In this document: piece by piece, positions 27,055-35,793 of the stretch
Layout: the number at the start of each line of letters is the position of its first letter
Position numbering within the stretch: the first letter of the stretch is position 1
Assembly: GCA_934167175.1 (NCBI GenBank)
Contig: CAKPKF010000008.1
Location: forward strand, 1-63,774
Direction of reading: 5' to 3'
Length of the DNA: 63,774 nucleotides
Source of the DNA: an uncultured Clostridia bacterium
GTDB taxonomy: Bacteria; Bacillota; Clostridia; TANB77; CAG-508
Position numbers and translations under genes: made by a program
Notes under the pieces: generated by a model
Database searches by the model: none
What the model saw: only the letters and a program-made list of their open reading frames with translations
Told to the model about the DNA's origin: nothing

Positions 27055-27675
27055 TTATTCTTCATTTTCTATGTTATTCTCTTCCCTTTCGGGTGATGGA
27101 GCCTCATTAGCTATTTGTTTTGTAATAATGTCTTCTATTACTATTTGTTCGTTTTCATCTATCTTATATTTAGGTAATTCTGGTAATTCATTCAAACTAG
27201 AATAACCAAACATTTTCAAAAATGTATCTGTTGTTTTATATGTAACTGGTCTTCCTGGTGCATCTAATTTACCAGCATCTTGTATCAAACCATATTCTAG
27301 TAATTTATATATAGTTCCATCTGAATTAACACCACGAATTGCTTCTATCTCTGCTCTAGTTATTTTGGGATTATAGCATATTATCGATAATGTCTCTAAT
27401 GCTGCTGATGATAAATTTGGTTTACTCCTATTATCTAAAATTGGATATATATACTCATAATTTTCTTTTTTAGTTGTCATTTGATATGCATCATTAATTT
27501 TTATAATTTCTATTCCTCTATTTTCATCTATGTACTTTTGCCTCATATTCTCTAATATAGTTTCAATTTCTTCTTTGCTTAGTTCCAACACCAAAACTAG
27601 CTCTTCCACTTTAACTTCTCTTCCAGCGGCAAATAAAATAGATTCAATTATTGATTCATTTTTTCTAAAATCCAT
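27055..27675 (-). CDS. scpB: Segregation and condensation protein B
   Basis: A protein of 206 residues: tandem winged helices (ESILFAAGREVKVEELV...; AALETLSIICYNPKITRAEIEAIRGVNSDGTIYKLLEYGLI; GRPVTYKTTDTFLKMFG) as in ScpB, partner of SMC and ScpA in chromosome condensation. The C-terminal tail is acidic. scpA is not in this window. It is transcribed towards proS, 32 bp away. Confidence 0.93.
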   Translation of the reverse strand: MDFRKNESIIESILFAAGREVKVEELVLVLELSKEEIETILENMRQKYIDENRGIEIIKINDAYQMTTKKENYEYIYPILDNRSKPNLSSAALETLSIICYNPKITRAEIEAIRGVNSDGTIYKLLEYGLIQDAGKLDAPGRPVTYKTTDTFLKMFGYSSLNELPELPKYKIDENEQIVIEDIITKQIANEAPSPEREENNIENEE

Positions 27676-27821
27676 GTTTTCTTTCCTTTTTTCTTAATAC
27701 TTCTTATATATTATAAAATTTATTATGGCATGTGTCAAGTTTAACATTTGCAACTATTACACAATTTTTAACATTTGCATTTCATTTATAACCTTAGTGC
27801 TAAAATATTATGTATATTTGC

Positions 27822-27850
27822 TTGATTTTCTTGTAAATATATGGTAATAT
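27822..27850 (+). promoter_or_regulatory. Sigma-A type promoter for the 48-residue protein
   Basis: TTGATT, 17-bp spacer, TAATAT; the start codon of the small gene is 30 bases further on with a strong GGAGGTG site between. Confidence 0.65.
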
Positions 27851-27880
27851 ATTTATATGTTTTTATATGGAGGTGTTGGT

Positions 27881-28027
27881 ATGGATAAAAATAAAAAAAA
27901 TATAGAAATTATTACTGGAGATGGAAAAAACTTAGAAATTTCAAAAGTATATGATCATTTATCTACAGAAAAACCTAAACTGACAAAACAAACAAAAAAA
28001 ATTATTATACCTCAAGAAAGCAAATAA
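27881..28027 (+). CDS. Small charged protein (48 residues) of unknown function
   Basis: A 48-codon frame opens with ATG eight bases after TGGAGGTG and has its own promoter (27822-27850). The protein starts MDKNKKNIEIITGDGKNLEISK and ends KKIIIPQESK. It is hydrophilic, with no Cys, no membrane segment and no domain I can name. It lies divergent to scpB and upstream of the Met tRNA gene. The strong translation signals and regular codon use argue it is real. Confidence 0.65.
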   Translation: MDKNKKNIEIITGDGKNLEISKVYDHLSTEKPKLTKQTKKIIIPQESK

Positions 28028-28068
28028 CTATTTTTTTGATTATTAACTAAAAAATTTTCACAAATGTA

Positions 28069-28097
28069 TTGACAAATGCACAATGTGTAGTTATAAT
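28069..28097 (+). promoter_or_regulatory. Consensus sigma-A promoter of the tRNA gene
   Basis: A perfect TTGACA, 17-bp spacer and perfect TATAAT. The tRNA begins 14 bases after the -10 box. Confidence 0.9.
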
Positions 28098-28110
28098 ATT
28101 AAATGCAAAT

Positions 28111-28187
28111 GGCGAAGTAGCTCAGTTGGCTAGAGCAAACGGTTCATACCCGTTAGGTCATGTGTTCGAATCACATCTTCGCTACCA
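28111..28187 (+). tRNA. tRNA-Met (CAT), elongator type
   Basis: A 77-nt cloverleaf with encoded CCA. The acceptor stem GGCGAAG/CTTCGCT starts with a G-T pair; the D arm has AGCTCAGTTGG; the anticodon stem-loop is AACGG TTCATAC CCGTT with anticodon CAT; the T arm is TGTGTTCGAATCACA. It closely resembles the Bacillus elongator Met tRNA and lacks the initiator's unpaired 1-72 position. Ile2 (lysidine-modified CAT) is less likely. Confidence 0.93.
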
Positions 28188-28192
28188 TTTAT

Positions 28193-28228
28193 AAAATACC
28201 ATTTCAATTTTTGAAATGGTATTTTTTT
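28193..28228 (+). terminator. Terminator of the tRNA-Met gene
   Basis: AAATACCATTTCA pairs with TGAAATGGTATTT, then a run of T residues. Confidence 0.9.
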
Positions 28229-28302
28229 ATTTAAAAAAATCAGGTAGAAAATTTTGAAAGTTTTCTACCTTAATTCAATCTTTATCTCTTATAATTACTG
28301 TA

Positions 28303-29376
28303 TTAACTTTTCCAACGTGATGGTATTTCAGAATAGTCTTCTAATTTTTCGCATTTCCAATAGCAACCATCTCCACCTTTAGTAGCTGTAATACCTGGCC
28401 TAGATTCATTCCACAATTTAATTGATTGTCCTTGTAGATTTGTACATGATTCAAATGCATATTCAAAAGTAGTAACTTTCTGACAATTTGCAAATAAATT
28501 TTGTGGTATACTTGTTAAACTTGTACAATGATTAAATGAATATCCAAAATCTGTTGCATTTATACAATCTTTGAACAATTTTTCTGGTATATTTTTCAAA
28601 TTAGTACATCCCCAAAATACAAATTGGAAATCTGTTGCATTCTGGCAATTTTTAAATAACTGTTCTGGTATATTAGTTAGAGATTCACATTTTTGAAAAG
28701 CTCTATTAAAACTTTTAACATTTTCAAAACTTTTTTCAGTTGGTGTTGCTATTTCTGATAAATTAGTACATCCTAAAAAACTTACTCTTTCTAAACCTGT
28801 TTCTCCCCATTGAAGTATTTTCATTATTTTTCTTCCATCACATCCTTCATTATCATCACTACTTGAAACAAAAGCATTAATAACTTTCAAATTTCCTTTT
28901 ATTTTTATCTCATACTCTTTATTATTTTCAGTATACGTATGAAATGAATTATTCTCCATTGTACCAGCCCTTATTATGGCAAATTTAGGATAATTCTTAC
29001 TCGCTATTTTTTTACTAGCTAATTTTTCATTTTTTACATTAGAAATATTGCCATCTCCCCAATCTATTGTAAAATCATTTCCTTCGCTTGCCTCTATTGG
29101 CAATCCTACTTTTCCATCTTCTCCTGAATTTACTAATAATTTCATCACTTCTTTATCTTCGCTAAACTCATCCACCCCTGCTTCAAATTCTTCTAATTGG
29201 GCTTTTTCTGTTTCTTCTTTTTCTTTATATTTTGATACACCTTGCTTTGATTTTGTTATTAGTCCATTCTCTCCTATTACTAAGCTCAATGCTACTCCTG
29301 CTAAGATTAATAGTATTATAACTGTAATTATCAATGCTACTAATGTGATTCCCTTGTTTTCCTTTAACTTTATCAT
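28303..29376 (-). CDS. Prepilin-like BspA-type leucine-rich-repeat surface protein (copy A)
   Basis: A protein of 357 residues. The N-terminus NKGITLVALIITVIILLILAGVAL is a type IV prepilin-like signal: charged leader, Gly before the cut, a long hydrophobic helix, but no Glu at the +5 position. A helical linker rich in Lys and Glu follows, then a beta domain, then DUF285/BspA-type repeats of ~25 residues with the pattern LFANCQKVTTFEYAFESCTNLxxIP. It is probably displayed outside the cell for adhesion. The first ~65 residues are nearly identical to the next gene. No pilus assembly genes are present in the window. Confidence 0.8.
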   Translation of the reverse strand: MIKLKENKGITLVALIITVIILLILAGVALSLVIGENGLITKSKQGVSKYKEKEETEKAQLEEFEAGVDEFSEDKEVMKLLVNSGEDGKVGLPIEASEGNDFTIDWGDGNISNVKNEKLASKKIASKNYPKFAIIRAGTMENNSFHTYTENNKEYEIKIKGNLKVINAFVSSSDDNEGCDGRKIMKILQWGETGLERVSFLGCTNLSEIATPTEKSFENVKSFNRAFQKCESLTNIPEQLFKNCQNATDFQFVFWGCTNLKNIPEKLFKDCINATDFGYSFNHCTSLTSIPQNLFANCQKVTTFEYAFESCTNLQGQSIKLWNESRPGITATKGGDGCYWKCEKLEDYSEIPSRWKS

Positions 29377-29417
29377 ATGTGTTTACTCCTTTCATTTTTT
29401 GTTCTGTTTCTACCTGA

Positions 29418-30848
29418 TTATAGTGGTGTCATAGCACTTTTCCAGTCACTAGGAATAGAAATAAAATCTTCTAAATTGCTACATCCATTATAGCAATTTG
29501 TGCCTCCAGATGTTGAAGTTATTCCTTCTCTTCCTTCTTCCCATAATCGCAATGATTTTCCTGTTAAGCTTGTACACTGATAAAATGCACGATCAAATTT
29601 TGTTACTTTTTGACAGTTAGCAAATAAATTTTGTGGTATGCTGGTTAAGCTTGTGCAACTTTCAAATATAGCATTAAAATTATCCACATTTGGACAGTTG
29701 GCAAATAAATTTTCTGGTATACTTTCTAAATTTGTACAACTCTCAAACGTTTGATCAAAACGAATTGCATTTGGACAATTTACAAATAGATTCTCTGGTA
29801 TCTCCTTTAAATTTAAACACCTATAAAACGTCTGACTAAAGTTTTTTACATTTGAACAATTTGCAAATAAATTCTCTGGTATCTCCTTTAAATTTAAACA
29901 CCTATAAAACGTCTGACTAAAGTTTTTTACATTTGAACAATTTGCAAATAAATTTTCTGGTATACTTGTTAAGTTTTTGCACTCAAAGAACATAGAATCT
30001 AAATCAGTTATCTTGGAAGTATTTGCAAACAATTTTTCTGGTATACTTGTTAATCCTGTACAATAACTAAATGTATTTGAAAATCTAGTAGCGCTTAGAC
30101 AATTCACAAATAGATTTTCTGGTATTTCTTTTAAGCTGGTACAATTTTGAAATGTATATGCAAATTCAGTAGCGTTTGGGCAATTTGCAAATAAATTTTC
30201 TGGTATTTGGGTTAAAGTTTTGCAATTTTGAAATGAAAAATTAAAGTTTTCAACATTTACGAAGCTATTTTTACTTGGAGTTGCAATTGAATTTAAATTA
30301 ACAGAACCATTTATATCTATTCCCTTCAATCCTGTTGCTCCCCATTGTTCTACTTCAATTAATGCTTTTTCCATACTTTCGTTTCCCCAACGCATATCTA
30401 AACCTTCAAAAAGCCCATTAATTGTTATAGTATATTCTTTTGGTTCACTATACGTATGTGTCTCTACATAAGCACCATTTTTTACATTAAGCTTTTCTGA
30501 ACCGTCTCCCCAATCTACTTCACAATCATATTTATAATTTAAATGTGTTGGTAACTCTATTTCTTCATTACCTTCTTCTACTTTAATTCTCAATTTCATT
30601 GGTTTTAATTCTGGATTTTCATCGTCATCTGCTAATTTACTTCCCATTTCTGCTTCAAATTCTTCTAATTGGGCTTTTTCTGTTTCTTCTTTTTCTTTGT
30701 ATTTTGATACACCTTGCTTTGATTTTGTTATTAATCCATTCTCTCCTATTACTAAGCTCAATGCCACTCCTGCTAAGATTAATAGTATTATAACTGTAAT
30801 TATCAATGCTACTAATGTGATTCCTTTGTTTTCCTTTAACTTTATCAT
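29418..30848 (-). CDS. Prepilin-like BspA-type leucine-rich-repeat surface protein (copy B)
   Basis: A protein of 476 residues with the same plan as copy A: prepilin-like N-terminus, charged linker, a beta domain (residues ~75-170), then about ten 23-27 residue BspA/DUF285 repeats (ENLFANCSNVKNFSQTFYRC...LKEIP). Two adjacent repeats are identical at DNA level (81-bp duplication at 29793-29954). The last line of both proteins is similar (LW.EGR.GI..T.GG..CY). The two genes lie 41 bp apart with matching 5' leaders, so they arose by tandem duplication and may exchange repeats. Confidence 0.8.
   Translation of the reverse strand: MIKLKENKGITLVALIITVIILLILAGVALSLVIGENGLITKSKQGVSKYKEKEETEKAQLEEFEAEMGSKLADDDENPELKPMKLRIKVEEGNEEIELPTHLNYKYDCEVDWGDGSEKLNVKNGAYVETHTYSEPKEYTITINGLFEGLDMRWGNESMEKALIEVEQWGATGLKGIDINGSVNLNSIATPSKNSFVNVENFNFSFQNCKTLTQIPENLFANCPNATEFAYTFQNCTSLKEIPENLFVNCLSATRFSNTFSYCTGLTSIPEKLFANTSKITDLDSMFFECKNLTSIPENLFANCSNVKNFSQTFYRCLNLKEIPENLFANCSNVKNFSQTFYRCLNLKEIPENLFVNCPNAIRFDQTFESCTNLESIPENLFANCPNVDNFNAIFESCTSLTSIPQNLFANCQKVTKFDRAFYQCTSLTGKSLRLWEEGREGITSTSGGTNCYNGCSNLEDFISIPSDWKSAMTPL
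29793..29954. repeat. Exact 81-bp tandem duplication inside the LRR gene
   Basis: Two consecutive 81-bp units (27 codons each) are identical over essentially their full length. This is far more alike than other repeats of the same protein, so the duplication is recent and could change copy number by slippage. Confidence 0.85.
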
Positions 30849-31099
30849 ATGTGTTTACTCCTTTCATTTTTGAGCAGGTAACTGCTATTCTCTATTCTCT
30901 CTTGGTTATTACTTATTTGCTTTATTACATAACAGTACTGCTTTTGCCTACTTATTTTAACTGATGTAATCATTTTTTATCCTTGGTATGTATTTTTTTT
31001 TTATATTTATAATTTTATCAAAACATATTTCTTTAAGCAACGTTTTTGTATTTATTTTTTAGTTTAAAATTTTTAATATCGCTTTATTTGAACATTTTA

Positions 31100-31129
31100 A
31101 AAGAGATTCAGTTTATTCTGAATCTCTTC
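31100..31129 (-). terminator. Terminator after the small gene downstream of rpoD
   Basis: AAGAGATTCAG pairs with CTGAATCTCTT, with a T-rich minus-strand flank. The 304-bp gap 30849-31152 otherwise holds only the 5' leader of LRR copy B. Confidence 0.75.
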
Positions 31130-31152
31130 TCCTTTAAGTATAGAACTCTTTA

Positions 31153-31434
31153 TTATAATTCCATTTCTTTAGAATCATCTTTTTCTATAGTTTTTACTCT
31201 TTTTCTAGTTACTTTTCTTTCTGGATTTCTTTTTGCAACTTTTTGTTTTTCAACAATTCTTGAACTAAATATATCTCTTTCCATATTTTTTGTTCTTTTA
31301 TATGATTTTTGTAATTCTTCCCAATTTTCTATTCCTGGATTTTTTTCGTTTTCAAAATCTATTTCTTCTTCATCGTTTCCAAATAACTTCTTAAAAAGTT
31401 CTTTAAAACTAATTTTATTTTTTGCTTCTGCCAT
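31153..31434 (-). CDS. Small hydrophilic protein of unknown function
   Basis: A protein of 93 residues, very rich in Lys, Glu and Arg, starting with ATG behind AAAGAGGTG. It opens MAEAKNKISFKELFKKLFG and continues with acidic (DEEEIDFENEKNP) and basic (KVAKRNPERKVTRKRVK) stretches. No domain is recognised. It lies 69 bp after rpoD on the same strand and has its own terminator, so it is probably the last gene of the dnaG-rpoD operon. Confidence 0.6.
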   Translation of the reverse strand: MAEAKNKISFKELFKKLFGNDEEEIDFENEKNPGIENWEELQKSYKRTKNMERDIFSSRIVEKQKVAKRNPERKVTRKRVKTIEKDDSKEMEL

Positions 31435-31503
31435 TGCTTAATTCACCTCTTTATAACTAATACATTTATATATTAACATAATTTCCAAGAATAGTCAAGT
31501 TTT

Positions 31504-32652
31504 TTAGTTCATATAGTCCCTTAACTTCTTGCTTCTACTTGGATGTCTTAATTTTCTTAAAGCTTTTGCTTCTATTTGTCTTATACGTTCACGTGTAACC
31601 ATAAACTCTCTACCAACTTCTTCTAGAGTTCTTGCTTTACCATCTTCTAGTCCAAATCTTAGTTTCAATACTTTAGCTTCTCTTGGTGATAATGTTCCCA
31701 TTACTTCTTCTAATTGCTCTTTTAATAATGTGTATGCTGCTGAATCCTGTGGCGCTGGTGAATCTTCATCTTGTATAAAATCTCCCAAGTGACTATCATC
31801 TTCCTCACCAATTGGTGTTTCTAATGATACTGGATCTTGTGCTATTTTTTGTATTTCCATAACTTTTTCTACTGGCAATTCTATTTCTTCTGCTATTTCT
31901 TCTGGGGTTGGTTCTCTACCAAGTTTTTGTAATAGGTGTCTTGATGTTCTTATTAATTTATTTATAGTTTCTACCATGTGCACTGGTATTCTTATTGTAC
32001 GTGCTTGATCCGCTATTGCTCTTGTTATAGCTTGTCTTATCCACCAAGTAGCATATGTGCTAAATTTATATCCCTTTGTATAATCAAATTTTTCTACTGC
32101 TTTTATTAGTCCCATATTTCCTTCTTGTATAAGATCTAAAAATAACATTCCTCTACCTACATATTTTTTTGCTATACTGACAACAAGCCTTAGATTTGAT
32201 TCAGCAAGTTTTTGTTTTGCCCATTCATCTCCTTCTAGAACTTTTTTAGCTAGTTCTAACTCTTCTTCATATGTTAATAAAGGTATTCTTCCTATCTCTC
32301 TTAGATACATTCTAACTGGGTCATCTACATTAACACCATCTAAATTTGATACATTCAAATCTTCTACTTTAACATCTTCTACTTCTTCTAAATCTTCTAA
32401 ATCTGGTTCATCATCTAGTCCATCTTCTTTTAATATATCTACACCTAATTCTTCAAATGCATCAAAAACTTTTTCTATTTGGTCTTGATTTATATCATCT
32501 AGTTCTGCTGCTATTTCGCCATATGTTATTTTTCCTTGTTTTTTTGCTTTTTCTAGTATCTTTTTTACTTTTGTTTCTTTAACATTTTCGTTTTTATCTT
32601 TTTCTGCTTTATTTACTTTTATATCTTTTTCTTCTTGTTTTTCTTTTCCCAT
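31504..32652 (-). CDS. rpoD: Primary sigma factor RpoD/SigA
   Basis: A protein of 382 residues with an N-terminal region 1.1-like helical domain, region 1.2 (DDPVRMYLREIGRIPLLTYEEE), region 2 (LAESNLRLVVSIAKKYVGRG, QEGNMGLIKAVEKFDY), region 2.4 WWIRQAITRAIADQ, region 3, and region 4 with the HTH (TLEEVGREFMVTRERIRQIEAKALRKLR). It directs RNA polymerase to housekeeping promoters such as 28069-28097. It follows dnaG by 10 bp, the classic dnaG-rpoD operon. Confidence 0.97.
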   Translation of the reverse strand: MGKEKQEEKDIKVNKAEKDKNENVKETKVKKILEKAKKQGKITYGEIAAELDDINQDQIEKVFDAFEELGVDILKEDGLDDEPDLEDLEEVEDVKVEDLNVSNLDGVNVDDPVRMYLREIGRIPLLTYEEELELAKKVLEGDEWAKQKLAESNLRLVVSIAKKYVGRGMLFLDLIQEGNMGLIKAVEKFDYTKGYKFSTYATWWIRQAITRAIADQARTIRIPVHMVETINKLIRTSRHLLQKLGREPTPEEIAEEIELPVEKVMEIQKIAQDPVSLETPIGEEDDSHLGDFIQDEDSPAPQDSAAYTLLKEQLEEVMGTLSPREAKVLKLRFGLEDGKARTLEEVGREFMVTRERIRQIEAKALRKLRHPSRSKKLRDYMN

Positions 32653-32662
32653 TATTAACCTC

Positions 32663-34453
32663 CTATTTCATTTTAGCAATTTTTATGATAATTTCCTGTA
32701 GTTCATTTTCAAGTTCTGTAATTTCTTGTTGCGATAATTTATCGTTTTTAATTTTTTCTATGATAGAATTTTTTTGTTCTATCATCTTTTCTTTTTCATA
32801 TGTTTTCAAAATATCCTCTATACATTTATTTGCATCTGATATTTCAAAATCATATGCCATTATATATGTAATATGATTTATGAGTTCTTCATCTTGAAAA
32901 TAATCCAATACATTATTAATACTATTTCCTTTTTCATATTCTTCATACAATTTTTTTATAATTTTTCTGTTTCTTTCTATCTTAATATCTTCTGGTAATA
33001 TTTTATCTTTTATTTTTTCATATGCATTGAATTCTCTGTTTATAAGAAGAAATATTATTGTATTTTCTCTTTTTAATGTTTTAGCTTTTTCTTCTTTTTT
33101 GTCTTTTTTATTTTTTATGTTTATTGTTGCTTTAGGTATGTCTAATTGTGATTGGTTGTTTCTTCCGGAATAAAGCATTTTATTTATTTCTGCATAAATA
33201 GCCTCTTTAGAAATTTTATACTCATCTGATATTTTTGCTATATAAACTTCTCTTTCCATTTTGTTTTCCACTTTTGATAATAATTTAGCTATTTCATTTA
33301 GAAATTTTATTTTATCACTAGTGTTTTCTATGTTTAAATTATTTTTCAAATTTTTTACTTTGAATTCCACTAACGATATTGCTTTCTCTACTCTTGTATT
33401 AAATCTTCCACTTCCATATTTAACAACATATTCATCCGGATCTTTTGCATCTCCATCAAGTTGTAATACTCTAATATCGCACCCTAAATTTTGTAATATT
33501 TCCATTCCTCTTAGTGTAGCTGCTTGTCCTGCTCCATCTGAATCATATCCTATTATTATTTGTTGACTATACCTTCTAAGTAACCTTCCTTGTGCTTCTG
33601 TAAGAGCTGTTCCAAGTGAGGCTACTACATTTTGAATTCCCCTTTGATATAATGATATTGCATCCATGTAGCCTTCTACTATTATTATTTTGGAATTTCC
33701 ACTTTTTTTAGCAACATTTAATCCAAATAAATTTCTTCCCTTATTGTACACTAAATTTTCAGATGAATTAATATATTTAGGTTTAGAATCATCTAGTACT
33801 CTTCCTCCAAAAGCTATTACTCTATCCCTTATATCCATAATAGGAAACATTAATCTGTTTCTGTATCTGTCTATATATTTGCCATTTTCTGTTCTATTAA
33901 CTAACGTAGAGGCTAGTATTGCTTCATCTGTAAATTGATTTTTTTTAAGTTCATTGTATAATTCATTAAATGTTCCTGAATACCCTATTTTAAAAGATTT
34001 TAATGTGTTATTATCTAATTTTCTTTTTTTTATATATTCTTGTGCTGCCTTAGAAGTCGGTAGATATAAATTCTTATGGTAAAATTCTGCAGTTACTTTA
34101 TTTATTTGATAAATTTGCTCTTTTAATTGTTGCTTTTTGCTATCTTCTCCATTTTCTAGTACTGGCAAAGTTATTCCTGCTCTTTCAGCTAATAATTGAA
34201 CTGTTTCTCTGAAATCAATGTTTTCTATTTTACCTAAAAAATGAAAAACATTTCCACCAACACCGCACCCAAAGCAGTGAAATATTTGTTTATCAGGTGA
34301 AACAGCAAAAGATGGCGATTTTTCGTTATGAAATGGGCATAATCCAAAATAACTTCTACCACTTCTTTTTAATACTACATATTGTGATACTACATCAATT
34401 ATATCGTTGCTATTTCGTATTTCTTCAATTAATTCATCACTATATCGTAACAT
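32663..34453 (-). CDS. dnaG: DNA primase
   Basis: A protein of 596 residues: N-terminal zinc finger (CPFHNEKSPSFAVS...FHCFGCGVGG), catalytic TOPRIM core (IIVEGYMDAISLYQRG, IIGYDSDGAGQAA, LDGDAKDPDEYV), and a C-terminal helicase-binding domain. It makes RNA primers at the replication fork. It lies in an operon with rpoD downstream. The upstream gap (34454-34720) holds two hairpins but no gene. Confidence 0.96.
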   Translation of the reverse strand: MLRYSDELIEEIRNSNDIIDVVSQYVVLKRSGRSYFGLCPFHNEKSPSFAVSPDKQIFHCFGCGVGGNVFHFLGKIENIDFRETVQLLAERAGITLPVLENGEDSKKQQLKEQIYQINKVTAEFYHKNLYLPTSKAAQEYIKKRKLDNNTLKSFKIGYSGTFNELYNELKKNQFTDEAILASTLVNRTENGKYIDRYRNRLMFPIMDIRDRVIAFGGRVLDDSKPKYINSSENLVYNKGRNLFGLNVAKKSGNSKIIIVEGYMDAISLYQRGIQNVVASLGTALTEAQGRLLRRYSQQIIIGYDSDGAGQAATLRGMEILQNLGCDIRVLQLDGDAKDPDEYVVKYGSGRFNTRVEKAISLVEFKVKNLKNNLNIENTSDKIKFLNEIAKLLSKVENKMEREVYIAKISDEYKISKEAIYAEINKMLYSGRNNQSQLDIPKATINIKNKKDKKEEKAKTLKRENTIIFLLINREFNAYEKIKDKILPEDIKIERNRKIIKKLYEEYEKGNSINNVLDYFQDEELINHITYIMAYDFEISDANKCIEDILKTYEKEKMIEQKNSIIEKIKNDKLSQQEITELENELQEIIIKIAKMK

Positions 34454-34590
34454 TTATATTTAACCTTTCTTTATCTTATTATATTATTCGACAGCTTTAA
34501 ATTAAATCCTTCCTTTTTATTGCAAGATGACAATTTTTTGCTTTTTTATACCATTTTTTTCCATTTCGTTTAATTTAAAAATAACGACAA

Positions 34591-34622
34591 GAATTTCTAC
34601 ATAATGAGAAATGTAGAAATTC
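34591..34622. other. Perfect 12-bp inverted repeat upstream of dnaG
   Basis: GAATTTCTACAT and ATGTAGAAATTC form a perfect stem with an 8-nt loop. On neither strand is it followed by a clear T-run, so it may be an operator or RNA structure rather than a terminator. It lies 138 bp before the dnaG start. Confidence 0.45.
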
Positions 34623-34672
34623 AAAATTCCTATACGTTTTTATTATATAGAAACACATTTTTTATAATATTA

Positions 34673-34713
34673 AAAAGAAAAAAGAATATTAAAAAAACAT
34701 TCTTTTTTCTTTT
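34673..34713 (-). terminator. Terminator after carD
   Basis: AAAAGAAAAAAGAAT pairs with ATTCTTTTTTCTTTT across an 11-nt loop, 7 bp after the carD stop. Confidence 0.7.
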
Positions 34714-34720
34714 GTTTAAT

Positions 34721-35305
34721 TTATAAATTTTCTGATGTTCCTGTGTTATCAAATGGTATAAATTTTTTTACTATGCTTTCTGTTTTCAATGCTTCTACTG
34801 GTACATTTTCTACTTTAAATTCTTTAAATGATGTATTTATTTTATTATCTATTATTTTTTCCATTTCATCTTGTTCAGTATTTTCTGCAAGTACTAATTC
34901 ACTTACTAGTATTTGCTTTGCTTTTGATAACATTTTCTTTTCTCCAGTAGATAGTCCTTTTTCTTTTTGTTTAAAACTTAAATTTCTTACTACATCTGCT
35001 ATTTCGTATATGTCTCCGCTTTTCATCTTTTCCATATTATCTCTGTATCTCTTGTTCCAATTCATAGACATTTCTGTCTCATCTGTTTCTAATACTCTAA
35101 GTACCTTTTCTACAGAAGATTTATCTATTACACTTCTAACGCCTATTTGTTCTGCTTTGGCTACTGGAACCATTACTTTAACTTCTCCAGGCATTTTTAA
35201 TATATAATATGCTTGCTGTTCTCCTAGTATATTTTTGTCCTCTATTGCGTCCACTACACCTGCTCCGTGCATTGGATGCACTATTTCATCTCCTACATTA
35301 AACAT
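34721..35305 (-). CDS. carD: CarD-family transcriptional regulator
   Basis: A protein of about 194 residues. The N-terminal Tudor-like RNA-polymerase-interacting domain (FNVGDEIVHPMHGAGVVDAIEDK) contacts the beta subunit, and the C-terminal helical domain (WNKRYRDNMEKMKSGDIYEIADVVRNL) contacts promoter DNA, as known for CarD/CdnL. It modulates open-complex stability at housekeeping promoters. GTG at 35314 abuts the ribosome site; ATG 35305, eight bases after GGAAGGAG, is preferred. Confidence 0.9.
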   Translation of the reverse strand: MFNVGDEIVHPMHGAGVVDAIEDKNILGEQQAYYILKMPGEVKVMVPVAKAEQIGVRSVIDKSSVEKVLRVLETDETEMSMNWNKRYRDNMEKMKSGDIYEIADVVRNLSFKQKEKGLSTGEKKMLSKAKQILVSELVLAENTEQDEMEKIIDNKINTSFKEFKVENVPVEALKTESIVKKFIPFDNTGTSENL

Positions 35306-35495
35306 GTAAGTCACTCCTTCCTAATTTATACATGTTTTATTAAAGCTAATTTTGTTTGGTTGTACTCCTATAAATTATTAAGGTAAGTATAAATCATATA
35401 TGTATTTTTTTTATTATTATATCTTAACTAGACTAGTACAAAGAAAAGTTTAGCTTCGTCCTTTTCTTCTAAACAACTATATTTATTATACTACA

Positions 35496-35529
35496 AAAAA
35501 TGGTAAAAGTCAAAACTTTTACCATTTTT
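35496..35529 (-). terminator. Terminator after rqcP
   Basis: AAAAATGGTAAAAGT pairs perfectly with ACTTTTACCATTTTT around a 4-nt loop, 14 bp past the rqcP stop. An intact terminator here supports rqcP being a live gene. Confidence 0.85.
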
Positions 35530-35542
35530 AAACCATTATTTT

Positions 35543-35780
35543 TTACAATACTTTTATTAATTCCCCCATATCTTTTCCTTGAACTTGAGGTATTTTTGTT
35601 ATCTCAAATTTTGATATTTTGTCTCCAAACTTTATTTCTAAAATATCTCCGACTTTCACATTATAACTTGCTTTAACTACTTTTCCATTAACTAGTACTC
35701 TACCGATTACTTGCTACTTCGTTTGCTATTGTTCTTCTTTTTATAACTTTTGATATTTTTAAGAATTTGTCTAGTCTCAT
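35543..35780 (-). CDS. rqcP: S4-domain RNA-binding protein RqcP; +1 frameshift at CGG (C at 35705)
   Basis: From ATG 35780 the frame reads MRLDKFLKISKVIKRRTIANEVASN, then CGG followed at once by TAG. Skipping the C at 35705 restores GRVLVNGKVVKASYNVKVGD and continues to a TAA at 35543 (79 residues). This is a full S4 domain of the RqcP/YabO type, which works with RqcH in ribosome quality control (alanine tailing of stalled chains). Both halves match the family, the glycine falls at the conserved A-x-x-GRV position, and a terminator follows. It is best read as a functional gene requiring a +1 shift. Confidence 0.88.
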
Positions 35781-35793
35781 ATTAAAAATCCTT

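Noticed and set aside
28111..28187. Initiator tRNA
   Set aside because: Positions 1 and 72 can pair (G-T) and the body matches elongator Met tRNA; initiators have an unpaired 1-72.
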